Source of the DNA: Aurelia coerulea | Lineage: Eukaryota; Cnidaria; Scyphozoa; Semaeostomeae; Ulmaridae | Length of the DNA stretch: 64,000 nt | Reading direction: 5' to 3' | Assembly: GCA_039566865.1 (NCBI GenBank) | Contig: CM076947.1 | Location: 6,269,501 to 6,333,500, forward strand | Shown: in pieces, positions 21,887 to 32,602 of the stretch | Numbering within the stretch: position 1 is the first letter of the stretch | Layout: each line of letters starts with the position of its first letter | The notes under the pieces: model-generated | Database searches by the model: none | The model's input: the letters and a program-made list of their open reading frames with translations, nothing else | Told to the model about the DNA's origin: nothing | Position numbers and translations under genes: made by a program

Positions 21887-22821
21887 ATGGATGAGCAAAT
21901 GAGAGAAGCGCTAGGCAAAGAGATAGCCATACACATGAGCAAGATCAATGCAGGAATAAAGAAAATGTTTGATGAAAGTTTAGAAAAGGTAACCGACCAA
22001 CTTACTGATATTGAATCCAAACTAGACAGGATTGAAAAAGATAACATACAAATAACAAATGACTACACGATTGCAAAAAAGACAGCGGACAAGATCCTAA
22101 AGGCAAACGTTAAATTGACCAAAAACAACGATCCCCTGAATGAAAAACTCAAGCTGGCAGAACAACGAGCTCTGAAAAGTGCGCAGAGAGTTGACGACTT
22201 GAAGCAATATGGCCGCAAATGTATGGTTGAACTGTCTAGATTAACGCCTGCTACAGGCGAAGACGTAGAAAAGCTCTTCATCTCCATGACAGAAAAAAAT
22301 GGTGTGACCATGACTATGACCTTGAAGCATGCCACAGAAACTCGACAAAATCTGATGCCCCAATCACTGCAGAATCCAGCAGAAGAAGGCTGAGAGACAA
22401 AGTTATCGCATCAAAGAAAAAGCTTCAAGAAGTAAAGATACAGGATTTTGGTTTCCATGCACCCGCAAACAATGAAGGAGGTAAGGTTTTTTTGAAGGAA
22501 AGTTTTTACTTATCAACGCAAGATGTTTCTCAGTGAGGTAAAGCTGATGAAGAAGGACTTAAAGGGTCTGTTTCATCCAGCATGCCTTGCACGTGCCATC
22601 TGTTGGTTGGCCTTTGTTGCCGCCATTTTCATGGCCCATGAAAATGGCGGACAACAAAGGAACATCAACAGACGGCACGTGCAAGGAATGCTGGATGAAA
22701 CAGACCCTTTAAATTCAACTATGTTTGCACAAACAAGGGGAGAGTTTTCATTGATAAGGATGATGGCGCTCCCGCCAAGCACATTGTAAAGATTGAAGAC
22801 CTCAAGAAACTCAATGAGTAG
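21887..22821 (+). pseudogene. LINE ORF1 interrupted by a TTAA MITE
   Basis: The first part (21887-22393) is a coiled-coil ORF1 with LEKVTDQLTDIESKLDRIE and RVDDLKQYGRKCMVELS. It continues after a frame shift as RRLRDKVIASKKKLQEVK and KVFLKES. The last part, GRVFIDKDDGAPAKHIV then KIEDLKKLNE and a stop, lies beyond the MITE at 22563-22708. Dropping the MITE and one TTAA joins the frame exactly. ORF1 proteins of this kind bind RNA for L1/CR1-like elements. The matching ORF2 start is at 22984. Confidence 0.78.
22563..22708. mobile_element. Palindromic TTAA MITE (piggyBac-like)
   Basis: 146 bp beginning AGGGTCTGTTTCATCCAGCA and ending with its complement, flanked by TTAA at 22559-22562 and 22709-22712. 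It is an almost perfect hairpin with CATGGCCCATG near the centre. The TTAA target and AGGGTCTG ends fit piggyBac or Kolobok mobilisation. It sits in LINE ORF1. Confidence 0.92.
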
Positions 22822-22983
22822 TTGATCTCCTGAGAATTTGGACTGTCAAAAATTCCTAAACACAACTGTAGACACCAAATCGATTTGTTGCGACAATTTT
22901 AATTCTTGGTTCCACATAAACTGTTCACTTCTAAAACAACGAGAATTTGAGTTTTTCAAGGCAAACCCAAATGATGACCGGTA

Positions 22984-23955
22984 TTGTTATATTTGCCTAA
23001 AATAATTTTACCTTTCCAGGCACTATCGGACAATGCTTTCAAAACTATGCTAACATTCGTAACAAGAAAATCTATCATAATCCAAAAGCAAATAGTCTCA
23101 ACAGAAAGCAATCATAATAAAATTTGCTCTGTATGCAATAAGTCAATATATGGCGCTTCCTTGCAGAAAGCCATACCCTGCAGCACTTGCATGTGTGTTA
23201 TTCACCGTAGGTTTTTCCGTCTTAATCCATGGGAAGCGGCAAACCTTTCACATATTATCCAGCAATGGTGTTGTGCTAAGTGCCAGCAATCTACGTTTCC
23301 GTTCACAGATATCAATGACAAGGATATACTTGCATTAACATTCAATTCAAATTTCTCATGTCCCTGTCAAGTGTGTCATACTGAATCAAATGACTACAGT
23401 CTCTTAGGCAAATTAGAGCTATGCAAATTAAATTTGAAAGAGCAGGACTATCTTTTTGACAACGACATTGACAACCATGCCAAATTTTATACAAATTTTG
23501 ATTTTTATTCTGCGCATGCTTTTCACAAATTAAAAGCGAATATAAATTTGCAATATTCTGACGTATTTAGCCTGTTTCACCCAAATATACAGCCTCTACT
23601 ACATAAGAAAGAAAACTTCGAGCTCTTGCTGAGTGATCTTGATTTCCATTTTGACGTGATTGCCTTGTCAGAAACATGGCACTCAGACAAAAATAAAGAT
23701 TTCTTCAAAAAGATCAGCTTTGAAGGCTATCATGATTATATAGGAATAAAGGGCAACAGCAAGTGTGGAGGGAGTGGCTTTTTTGTGTCTAGAAGCTTAC
23801 GTGTTAGTGAACGAAAGGATCTTTCAAAATACATCACCAGTGGTGAAAGGACATATGAAGACATCACCAGTGGTGAAAGGACATTTGCGCTGGAGACTGT
23901 CTCTTTAAAAAAATGGAACTATGCATGCGTGCAAGTAAGGAGGACGTTTTCTTAA
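22984..23955 (+). pseudogene. LINE ORF2 start: PHD finger plus endonuclease N-terminus
   Basis: The frame contains a PHD-like finger (CSVCNKSIYG, CSTCMCVIHRRF, WCCAKC) followed by an acidic spacer and the start of an EN domain: FSLFHPNIQPLLHKKENF, then DVIALSETWH with the catalytic Glu and CGGSGFFVS. A 36-bp in-frame tandem duplication repeats the residues DITSGERT. The frame ends at 23955, before the rest of EN and all of RT, so the element is 3'-truncated or broken. It follows ORF1 (21887-22821) in the same orientation and is probably the same copy. Confidence 0.78.
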
Positions 23956-24779
23956 ATTTTTTTCAAATTGGCACCCCCTAAACACGGGCCCACGCTAGTC
24001 CGTGCCTACTTTCAAGAAAGGCACCCTTTCCCACGCTTTTCTGTATGAGCATGATAACACATCAGGTACCAAGTGGCCCCCCCCCCCCCCCCGAGTAAAC
24101 ATTTTACCTGCAACTAAATCTCTACCAAATATTGATTCTCCTTCTCAAGGTATTTTTCCTTTTTGCCTTTAACCTCTAATTGTTTGTTTTATAATTGTAA
24201 TCAAGTGTAAATTGTAATCACATTCATAAGTGTTAAATATATTAGCATTGTTGGGTACAGTATGTTTTTATATCAGGTTTGATATTTCTACTTCGTCTGT
24301 TGGTAAGTTATTTAATTAGATCTTTCGGTGAACAGCAGGTTTGTTTGTTATGTTTTTTTGTGATAGGTGAATTAGGTCTGCTAGTCATGTTCGGTTTGTT
24401 TGCCGTGTTATGTGTGTTAGGTCCGTTAGTTTTGTTAGGTGTGTAAGGTGTCTTTCTGGTGTTAGGTTTGTTAGGATTGTTAGTCCTGTTAGGTCTGTTA
24501 ATGTGTTAGGCTCGTTCTTTGTGTTAGGTTTGTAAGGTATCTTAATTGTGTTAGGTTTGTTATGTTTGTTAGCTGTGTTCCGCTTCTTAGTTGTGTTAGT
24601 TTTGTTCATTGTGTTAGGTCTGTCAGTGTGTCAGAGCTGTTCTTTGTGTTCCTTTTGTTAGGTACATTGAATGTGTGTAGTACATTGTTTTCCCACATTT
24701 GGAGTGATATTGGGATCTGTAAAAGGGTCCTAAAGGGGTTTAATGGGACCTAGATTTGCCAGAATGTCTCAGTTCAGTT
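23956..24779. repeat. Poly-C run and TGTTAGG minisatellite
   Basis: A run of about 16 C at 24077-24092 is followed at about 24355-24665 by a degenerate array of roughly 10-bp units such as TGTTAGGTTT and TGTTAGGTCT. The TTAGG core resembles telomeric repeats, but the units are longer and too irregular. No gene. Confidence 0.7.
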
Positions 24780-25078
24780 CAGGTCATTCATTTTAAAATT
24801 CCACTACTACATACAAAAATCCTTTAAAAATACAACAATTAACAAAAAGTATAACAAGATTACAAGAGACAACAAAAAGACTAAATGTTAAAGTATTACA
24901 AAAATAGGAAATTTGCATGGAGGGGAATTTCTTAAGGAGGAGCTCTCTCAGTAGGTAAACTAATCGAGGAGAGAGCACCCCCTGTTTTAAAAACCTATTA
25001 TGATATTATTTGATCAGAAAGACTGTTTAGATAGAGTGATTGAGATTGATTGATACACGAAACATTTTTGGAAAATTA

Positions 25079-25690
25079 CTAGTAATTGGTGGAGAACAAA
25101 TGTAATTTTAGTCTCTTACGAAAACTAATCAATGTAGGAGATTGTTTGATGTTGAACGGAATGTTGTTCCAAGATTTCGCCCCAGCATATCTAACAGATC
25201 TTAAACCATATTGCAAGGTGTTGTGCTGTGTCATAAATATACCAGCCTCACGAGCCTGCCTTGTATCATACTGATGAAGATCTGAAATCATTGCAAACAA
25301 ATTATGAAAATAAGGTAGAGATAGCCTATTAACAGCCTCGTAGACAAATGAAAGCAGCTTTAAATCAAGTAAATCATACAGTTTAAGAATTTTCAAGTCA
25401 GAGAAGATTGGAGAAGATGGAGATGTAAAGTTCTGGAAAGCAATAGCTCTAACAACTTTTTTTGCAGAAGATATATTGGTTTAGTGTGGATGGCATAGGT
25501 AAGACCCCAAACAATGATTCCATATTGTAGAAAGGAAGAGAATAAAGAGTAATACAATGAAACTAAAACATTTGTAGGTAGAAGATGCCTTATTTTAAAA
25601 AATATACCACATGTTCTTGCTAGTTTTTTTGAAAGTTCACTTACGTGATACTTCCAGCTAAGATTTTCATTAAGAATTCTCGAGTAAATT
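25079..25690 (-). pseudogene. LINE RT C-terminal part (inverted relative to RT core)
   Basis: Minus-strand frames give SWKYHVSELSKKLART, QYGIIVWGLTY, LLQKKVVRAI, FVYEAVNRLSLPYFHNLF, YDTRQAREAG, YGLRSVRYAGAKSWNNIP and SFRKRLKLHLFS. These are the C-terminal blocks of the same RT type whose core lies on the opposite strand next door. A frame shift near 25400 separates the last 105 codons. Confidence 0.82.
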
Positions 25691-26865
25691 TCATCAACAA
25701 ACTTAAGGATGCTACTGGTAATCCAACTACTGACTCTGCAACTATGGCTACTATTTTTAATGATTTCTTTGTGAATGTAGCAGATGGTGTTACAAAAAGA
25801 ATACCCAGGTAACCAAAATCTCCATTAGATTATCTTCACAATCAAAATCCTCATTCATTTTTTATAACTCCTTCAGTCCCCCATGAAGTTTCTGATGTAA
25901 TTGATCTTCTCAAAACAGGTAAATCCATAGGTCCCAACAGCATACCAATAAAACTATTAAAAATTCTCTCCCCTCATATATCTTCTCCGCTATCTCTAAT
26001 CATCAATGAATCTTTCTCTTCTGGTATTTTCCCTGAAAATTTGCAGCATGCAAAAGTCATACCCTTGTTCAAAAAAGGCTGCTCTATGACAGTTTCAAAT
26101 TATAGACCTATATCTCTTTTGTCTGTATTCAGTAAGATCACAGAAAAACTAATGTATAAGCGCCTATATAGTTTCTTAGAAATTCATAAAATCCTATATA
26201 ATCTTCAGTTTGGCTTTCGTGCTTCTCATTCAGTAAATCATGCTTTAATTAGTTTAACAGAATCTATCAAAAACACCTTGGATAACAAACACTTTGGATG
26301 TGGAATCTTTATTGACCCCCAGAAAGCCTTTGATACTGTCAATCACCAAATCCTCCTAAACAAACTTGAACACTATGGTATTCGAGGCACAGCTCTAGCC
26401 TGGTTCAACTCATACCTTAGCAATAGAAAACAATATGTATCTGTAAATGGTCAAAATTCAAGTCATCGTAGTGTTACATGTGGTGTACCACAGGGCTCTG
26501 TCCTGGGTCCACTCCTTTTCCTCATTTACATAAATGATCTTCCAAACTCATCTAACAAACTATCTTTCTATCTCTTTGCTGATGACACAAACATCTACTT
26601 TGAATCTGATAGTCTGAAAAAACTACAAAAGGTTGTCAACAAAGAACTTAATAAGGTTAAGAGGTGGCTTGATGCTAACAAACTTGCATTAACTGTGGAT
26701 AAAACTAACTGTATCATTTTTCACTCTTGCAAAAATTCTTTGGATGAAACTATAAACATAAAGATTGGTAAGGAGCCTGTCAGACAGGTTAAATATGTAA
26801 AGTTTCTTGGACTTCTTTTGGACGAAAATCTGACTGAGACTAGCAATATGGGGATGGTTCACTAG
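25690..26865 (+). CDS. LINE reverse transcriptase core (open frame)
   Basis: The frame runs from FINKLKDATGNPTT with a single stop near 25813, then stays open through the RT core: SNYRPISLLSVFSKITEKLM, FGFRASHSVNHAL, IDPQKAFDTVNH, CGVPQGSVLGPLLFLIYIND and an intact catalytic FADD box, then VDKTNCIIF and VKFLGLLLDENL. A Met frame starts at 26041. The catalytic motif is complete, but the copy lacks EN and its own 3' end in this orientation, so it is not autonomous. It closely resembles the RT at 28.5-30.5 kb. Confidence 0.85.
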
Positions 26866-26885
26866 ATATTAACAAAGATGTCATC

Positions 26886-27010
26886 AGCGTAGGGGGAGAT
26901 AGAATTTGGGGGGGGGTTGCCTGATAACAAATCCATTGTTTAAGAAAATTTTGCCTGACTTAAGGCGGATTCCTGCCTGATTATGGCTGATTTTTGCAAA
27001 ATTTTCAGAC
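26886..27010. repeat. Dispersed repeat, second copy
   Basis: GGGGGAGATAGAATTTGGGG, then AAATCCATTGTTTAAG and TTAAGGCGGATTCCTGCC, parallel the copy at 10445-10570 in the same orientation. Type unknown; no terminal repeats found. Confidence 0.55.
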
Positions 27011-27183
27011 ATTGAGCCCATTGTCTCCTATGAAAAAGGTACCCAAATTTGACAAAAAAAAATGCAACTCAACTTTCTCTTTAAGTGTCAGTAACAGAGA
27101 CAGTAGGAGATGAAAGCAGTCTGAGTTCAAGAGATGTTAGGTTGTTAGGACCTAACACACTACCAACAAAAGTTGCTCGGTCT

Positions 27184-27357
27184 TAAATTGTGACACACAT
27201 TTGGGTAAAAGTCTCCATAGCATCATTATCTATCTCCATCGGGATGTCCAACTCAGTTAAACTCACGACAGGAACCTCCCATGGAGCAACCAAACAGGAA
27301 CCACATTTACATACTGCCTTGCGAATCACTGTAGAAGAGCCTGATGAAAAGCAATAG
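27184..27357 (-). other. Unassigned coding-like fragment with Cys pairs
   Basis: The minus strand reads about 57 codons up to a stop at 27184-27186, with AVCKCGSCLVAPWEVP and SLTELDIPMEIDND. The composition and Cys spacing suggest real coding sequence, perhaps the C-terminus of a transposase-like protein. I do not recognise the family. Confidence 0.35.
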
Positions 27358-27408
27358 ATATGCCTTCAATGCTCAATTTTAAATAATGTTTCAATATTTC
27401 CATTCACC

Positions 27409-28425
27409 TTGGAGTCTGACACTGTGTTCCTTGGACTAAAGGAATTAGACATACCCTCTATCACAGATACCTTGCCTTCGTTTGAGATAGTGTCTCAAAT
27501 GACTAACCTTCCCAATTTATCTGATTATGATACAGATGAGAACTTGAACCTCAATATTACCTCACAGTATGCCACTGTTCAAGAAGTTGCCTCTATGGAA
27601 CTGTCTGAAAAGGACCTTTCACTTTTTCACATGAATATTAGAAGCCATTCTCTCCATTTTGATGAACTTCATGCTCTCCTCTCAAGTCTCAGTATTGACT
27701 TTCAAGTCATAGGTCTTTCTGAAATAAAGGTTTCATCTGATACTCAAATGAAAGCCAATATTGATCTACCTGGTTATAAGTTTCATTACACTCCTTCTCA
27801 CAGCTCAGCTGGTGGTGTAGGAATCTATGTTAGATCTAATCTTGAATCTAACAAAAGGGATGACCTTTGTGTGCGTGATGTTGATTTTGAAACTGTCTGG
27901 ATCGAGATTAGTAATCCAAAGGCAAAAAATGTGATTTGCTGCTGTGTCTATAGACATCCAAGTTCTGATATCAGCAAGGTTAATGACCATTTTCATGAGA
28001 TGATTGGAAATTTGGCAAAGGAAAATAAGTTAATTGCTATTATGGGTGATTTTCACATTGATCTGTTGAATTATGACAATCACACTGCTACAAATGAGTT
28101 TGTCAATATGATATTCTCCTACCACTTCCAGCCATCAATTCTGCATCCAACACGTATTACTGACACTTCCACTACCATCATTGATAATATTTACATAAAT
28201 AATGCCACCGAAAGTAGCATTTATGGTGGCAACATACTATCCTTAATCTCTGACCATCTCCCTCAGTTTGCTATTCTCTATGACAACGCCCCCGAATACA
28301 AGACTTCATCCTACTATGTCTATGATTATAAAAATTTAATGAAGACAAATTCCTTTCAGACTATAAAGATATCGACAAAATCCTTCTTCAATGATAGTGA
28401 AATTGACGTAAATCAAAAATTTTAA
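27409..28425 (+). CDS. LINE endonuclease domain (open frame)
   Basis: A 338-codon open frame. After a variable N-terminus the EN blocks are FHMNIRSHSLHFDELHALL, QVIGLSEIKVSS (catalytic Glu), AGGVGIYVRSNL, CCCVYRHPSSD, MGDFHIDLLNYD and LISDHLPQFAI. Two motif residues differ from the usual: the T of LSET is Ile, and the N of GDFN is His. The SDH box is intact. EN activity is doubtful because of GDFH. The frame ends just before the linker, where a frame shift leads to the RT part. Confidence 0.85.
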   Translation: MESDTVFLGLKELDIPSITDTLPSFEIVSQMTNLPNLSDYDTDENLNLNITSQYATVQEVASMELSEKDLSLFHMNIRSHSLHFDELHALLSSLSIDFQVIGLSEIKVSSDTQMKANIDLPGYKFHYTPSHSSAGGVGIYVRSNLESNKRDDLCVRDVDFETVWIEISNPKAKNVICCCVYRHPSSDISKVNDHFHEMIGNLAKENKLIAIMGDFHIDLLNYDNHTATNEFVNMIFSYHFQPSILHPTRITDTSTTIIDNIYINNATESSIYGGNILSLISDHLPQFAILYDNAPEYKTSSYYVYDYKNLMKTNSFQTIKISTKSFFNDSEIDVNQKF

Positions 28426-28429
28426 ATTT

Positions 28430-30490
28430 TCCTGCTTAAACTTCATAATGTTGTTGACAAGCATTGCCCCAAGAAAAAGTTATCAAAAAAGGCACTGAAA
28501 CTCAGAAATAAACCATGGATTAATCTGCGCATTCAGAAAATGATTAAAATTAGAGATAATCTATTCCATCAGTTCAAAGAAACACATTCTGTAAATGACC
28601 TACGTGCTTACAAGCAATTTCGAAACCCTATTGTGAATGAGATTAGAGAAAGCAAGCAAAATTACTACCATCAGTATTTTGACGAACATAAAAGCAACAT
28701 GAAAATGCTCTGGAAAGGAATAAAGAGCATAATAAGCATAACACCTGGAAATGTTGAAACAATTTCATATTTAAGAGATGAGGATGGTACCAAAATATGT
28801 GATCCTGTCAAAATGGCCAATGAATTCAACAACTATTTTACAAATGTTGCTAGTGGTATCGCAAAAAGGATCCCAAGAACTCCAAAATCTCCTTTGGATT
28901 ATTTATCCAACCCCAATTTGGATTCCTTCTTTATCTCCCCTTGCACATCTCATGAAGTATCTTCTCTTATACAATCATTAAAACTTGGTAAATCAAGTGG
29001 ACCTAATAGTATTCCTGTGAAGCTTTTACAGATTCTTGATACACCCATCTACATTGATCTTTCTTTTCTTATCAATGAATCCTTTGTATCAGGGATCTTC
29101 CCCAACAACTTAAACATTGCCAAGGTAGTCCCAATCTTTAAGAAAGGACTTGCCACACTGAAATCTAATTACAGACCAATCTCTCTCCTTTCCATTTTTA
29201 GCAAACTTTTTGAAAAAGTAATGCACCAGCGCCTCTATAAGTTTCTTGAAATTTGTGAGGTACTTTTTGTGTGCAATTTGGCTTTCCCACTGGTCACTCA
29301 ACTGACCATGCACTTATTAGCCTGACTGAGACTATCAAGTCATCACTTGACAAGAGCAGGTTTGGTTGTGGAATTTTATTGACCTCCAAAAGGCTTTTGA
29401 TACCGTTAATCATGACATACTGTTGAAAAAATGGAACATTATGTCATCCTAGGGACTGCACTAAATTGGTTTAATTCATATCTTAGCAACCGTAAGCAGT
29501 TTCTTTCTGTGAATGGTCATTCCTCTTCTCGGTGACATATCTTGTGGTGTTCCCCAAGGATTAGTACTTGGTCCACTTCTGTTTCTTATCTACATCAATG
29601 ATTTACCAAATTCATCAAAATTCTTCTCTTTTTTTCTCTTTGCTGATGACACTAACATCTATTGTGAATCTGATGATCTTGCATTAATACAAGAAAAGTT
29701 AACAAAAACTAAAGAAAATAAAATTGTGGCTTGATTCAAACAAACTTGCTCTTAACATAGAAAAAACAAACTTTGTCCTGTTTCATTCTCCGCAAAAGAA
29801 ATTGACAGGTGATGTCAAGCTTAAAATTGCTAAACAGGATATCCAAAAGACAAAGTATGTGAAGTTCTTAGGAGTACTGATGGACGAATATCTTTCTTGG
29901 AAGCATCACACAGCTGAGCTTTGTAAAAAGCTATCTAGAACTTCTGGTATTTCCGTTAAAGTAAGGCATTACTGTCCACTCCCTATGCTTATCTGTCTCT
30001 ACAACTCCCTGTTTTCTTCTTTCCGCAACTATGGCATCACAGCATGTGGACTTACTTTCGAATCTTACCTAAATCCGCTATTTCGGCTACAGAAAAAAGT
30101 TCTTCGCTGTATCAAATTTGAACTATTCTCAGCTCCCTCTGCACCAATTTTCCAGTCGCTAAAATTCTTAAACTTGAGGATACTTTGCATTTAAATATTC
30201 TGACTTTTGTCTATAAAGCAATCAATAAGTTATCTCCTTCTTATTTTCATAATTATTTCCAACCAAATTCAACTATCCATAAGATTGGAACGCGTCAGGC
30301 AACCAGAGGTGATCTTTTTAAATCTCTTAGAAATACTACCCCTTATGGTCTTCAAACAATTCAATATTTTGGCTCTAAACTTTGGAACACCCTTCCACTT
30401 TTCATACGTGTTGCTAGCTCCGTTGCAGTTTTTCGGTCCAAATTGAACACTCATTTCATTCACTCGTACGTGTCATTGTTTCTTAATTAA
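28430..30490 (+). pseudogene. LINE reverse transcriptase and C-terminus, frameshifted
   Basis: Frame 28540-29325 holds the linker, domain 0 and LKSNYRPISLLSIFSKLFEK. Shifted frames carry the DLQKAFDTVNH-equivalent near 29380 and CGVPQGLVLGPLLFLIYIND at about 29540, followed by an intact FADD box. Frame 29724-30194 has LDSNKLALNIEKTNF, VKFLGVLMDEYLSWKHH and RNYGITACGL; 30185-30490 holds the last blocks (GTRQATRGDLF, YFGSKLWNTLP). At least five frame changes show it is dead. Confidence 0.85.
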
Positions 30491-30594
30491 AAGTCTCTTT
30501 CAAATCCTTATATTCTCTCGGTCTCTGTAGAACAAATCTGGCTAATATTTTGTTTTGATTTTAATAAAATATGTTGTAGTTTTAATTGTTTTTA

Positions 30595-30650
30595 TGGGGG
30601 GGGGGGCTCTCTCTCGATTAGTTAACCTAGTTAGAGAGCTCCTCCTTAAT
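30595..30650 (+). repeat. LINE 3' UTR hairpin
   Basis: After a G-run, GGCTCTCTCTCGATTAGTTA is followed by AGAGAGCTCC; GCTCTCT pairs with AGAGAGC around a loop containing GTTAAC. An equivalent sequence is on the minus strand near 24930-24990. It may be a recognition structure for the element's RT (inference). Confidence 0.6.
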
Positions 30651-30743
30651 CAATCAATCTTAAATACAATCTTGTAAAGTTCTCCTTTTCTTAATTTCTA
30701 AGTTTAATTAATTTTGTTTTATTGTACGGTATTTTGTAAGTAT

Positions 30744-31640
30744 TTAGGTGTAGTGTAGTGTATTTAGGTGTAGTGTATTTGGGATTGATGGATGAATGAA
30801 TAAAACTGAAACTGAACTGTCACAACATCGACAGCCCTCAGGGGCAGCACCCGTCAATTCAATAGATAGATCCCTTTCAGCTTCAACTGAAAGTGTTTTC
30901 TCAACGATAACCGTCGACAAAACCGATGAGGAAAGGGCATACTTTTTCATACTACCAGTAATGGCATTCTTATCAAGAGAACCTTGCCAGAGTATCATAG
31001 AAAAACTTTGGTCAATGCTTCGACCACCACGACCACTCTGTTGCGCAAACGACTCAAGACTTTGTGGAGCACCTACGTTTACTACCAGCGACAAATCTGG
31101 AAAATCTAAACCCATTTCGAAAGAAGAAGTAGCAATCACAACCCTTATTTATGATTGAGCTAGGCTTCTTAAATTCACGAAGAACTCTCTCGTTAATGCT
31201 CTCTGCAGTAGACTGATGAAACATGGCAATCATGCGCTTATCTACTGCCACCTCCCCATCAACAAACTGATCTGCTCCAAGCACAAGATGAAAGTAGTGG
31301 TATGTTGAGGCGACAGTCTTCATATTTCTGCAGTAAAATATTGCTTCAAGTGTGTTTTCTTTGTTTACCCTCAAGTGTGACAAATACCAATTAAAAAAAC
31401 TGTAATCACCTGGCTTAGATTTTTTAACTTCATAGTAAACATTTTGTCTTTCCATCGGCACGTAAACGATGCTGGGTGCGAGGATATGCAAACTGTTCCA
31501 AATAGCAGCCTTAATTTCTTCTGTTGCAGTGACAGTTAGCCCAATGAAGCGCATGTCACTTCGCAGGAAAGATCCCAGATCTCCAAGACGTAGATAATTT
31601 GGTCTAAAGTCATTGCCCCTACAACGAATAAAATTCTCCA
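30744..31640 (-). pseudogene. RecQ-like helicase fragment
   Basis: Minus-strand reading gives GNDFRPNYLRLGDL and MRFIGLTVTATEE (helicase motif III region), VYYEVKKSKPGDYSF, and AIFYCRNMKTVAS (motif IV region). After a frame shift near 31130 comes ATSSFEMGLDFPDLSLVVN (motif V), then ESFAQQSGRGGRS (motif VI, QxxGRxGR). The order is that of RecQ-family ATP-dependent DNA helicases. Motifs I, Ia and II (the Walker A and DEAH boxes) are missing, so the ATPase is incomplete. The break plus the frame shift mark a pseudogene. RecQ-like fragments are common in cnidarian genomes and may travel with mobile DNA. Confidence 0.72.
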
Positions 31641-31837
31641 GATTTCATAGACTGTAGGAGCAATGATCTGTTGCAAAAATAACCTAATCTTTTATTTAAA
31701 TCATTTTCTAACTGAACTGCGCCGTTGCAGTTTGCAAGAGCGGCAATGAATCATTGATTTTCTGAATATCTCGATTAAATCGTTCTGCTTCCTTTCTTAA
31801 GGAAACACCACAACGACAAGGCAAGAGGCAGGAAGAT

Positions 31838-32195
31838 GTGGCACTGCTGATGCCTGGTTTTCAAATTAACTTTGACAACCTGAATTTTCAGCGAATGGCG
31901 AGGAACAAAACATCAACCAACAAAAACGAAAGATACGATATGGTGCATGGCATCGCCTTTCAAGACCAAGTCAATGTGGAACACCTTGATGACAGCAATC
32001 CACAATATATCATGCTAACAGCGAAGCCAAGCTTGTGGATAATGAAATAAGAAGAATACAGACAGCTGCAGAAAACACTTAAAGAGATTGTAAAGCGAAT
32101 AAATTGCCAACAAATGAAACCCTTCCGCGATAACTTCAGCCATATGCCTGTCCAACACATTCCCCACAAATACCAATGCGAAATGAAACAGAAAT
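31838..32195 (+). pseudogene. DUF6589-like exon fragment
   Basis: The plus frame MALLMPGFQINFDNLNFQRM, then ARNKTSTNKNERYDMVHGIA and HLDDSNPQ, resembles the segment preceding DUF6589 in multicopy cnidarian proteins (a D-N-L-(D/N) motif and R.KTS, followed by H-x-A and HLDD). The frame slips after 32050 and continues as EEYRQLQKTLKEIVKRINC. It is on the opposite strand to the neighbouring helicase pseudogene. The assignment is weak and from memory. Confidence 0.4.
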
Positions 32196-32602
32196 CAAAC
32201 GTAGTAAGTGAATATTGGGGAGACTAGGGTCAATTGTAACACTTTTTTGGAAAATCAGCCATATCGTCTAAATAATGATTAATTACTCACTTTCGTGCTC
32301 TAAAATATCGTTTGCCCCGAAAAAGCCGCAAACTTGACTGAATATTTCTGTATCTCAAGTCGTTTGCAGAGGGTGTGAATGAGCATGTTCTGTGAAAAAT
32401 CAAGCTTTTTGCACTTGTCTACAAGTTGTGTGAGTCAGTGTTACAATTGATCCGTGTTAAAATCGTCCCGGTCTCCCTTATTACTGATTTACCTTGCTTC
32501 AATGTATAGAAAATGATGAATCAACAAATACAAAATACCTTGTGATTTGTTTGGAGAATTTGAAAAATGAAATCATTCAGACTTAACAATAGTTAGACTT
32601 AA

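Larger units (their letters stand above)
24780..26865. mobile_element. CR1-like LINE with twin-priming inversion
   Basis: The 3' portion lies on the minus strand (25690 to about 24780) and the 5' portion on the plus strand (about 25690-26865). The plus part ends in RT text at LGLLLDENL and the minus part resumes at LNENLSWKYHV, that is, at the same point of the protein. The junction near 25690 joins the 5'-most point of the inverted part to that break. This is the arrangement expected from twin priming. The 3' UTR (24930-24990) matches that of the LINE at 27.4-30.6 kb. Confidence 0.88.
27409..30560 (+). mobile_element. CR1-like LINE, EN to 3' UTR, multiply frameshifted
   Basis: A long plus-strand element with endonuclease (27409-28425), linker, RT (28540-29734) and C-terminal region (29724-30490). 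The frame shifts near 28425, 29270-29510, 29720 and 30185. The 3' UTR contains a G-run and a GGCTCTCTC / GAGAGCTCC hairpin shared with the LINE at 24.8-26.9 kb. Both copies therefore belong to one family. Confidence 0.88.

Noticed and set aside
24355..24665. Interstitial telomere array
   Set aside because: TTAGG words are frequent, but the units are about 10 bp, irregular and interrupted. This fits a degenerate minisatellite better.
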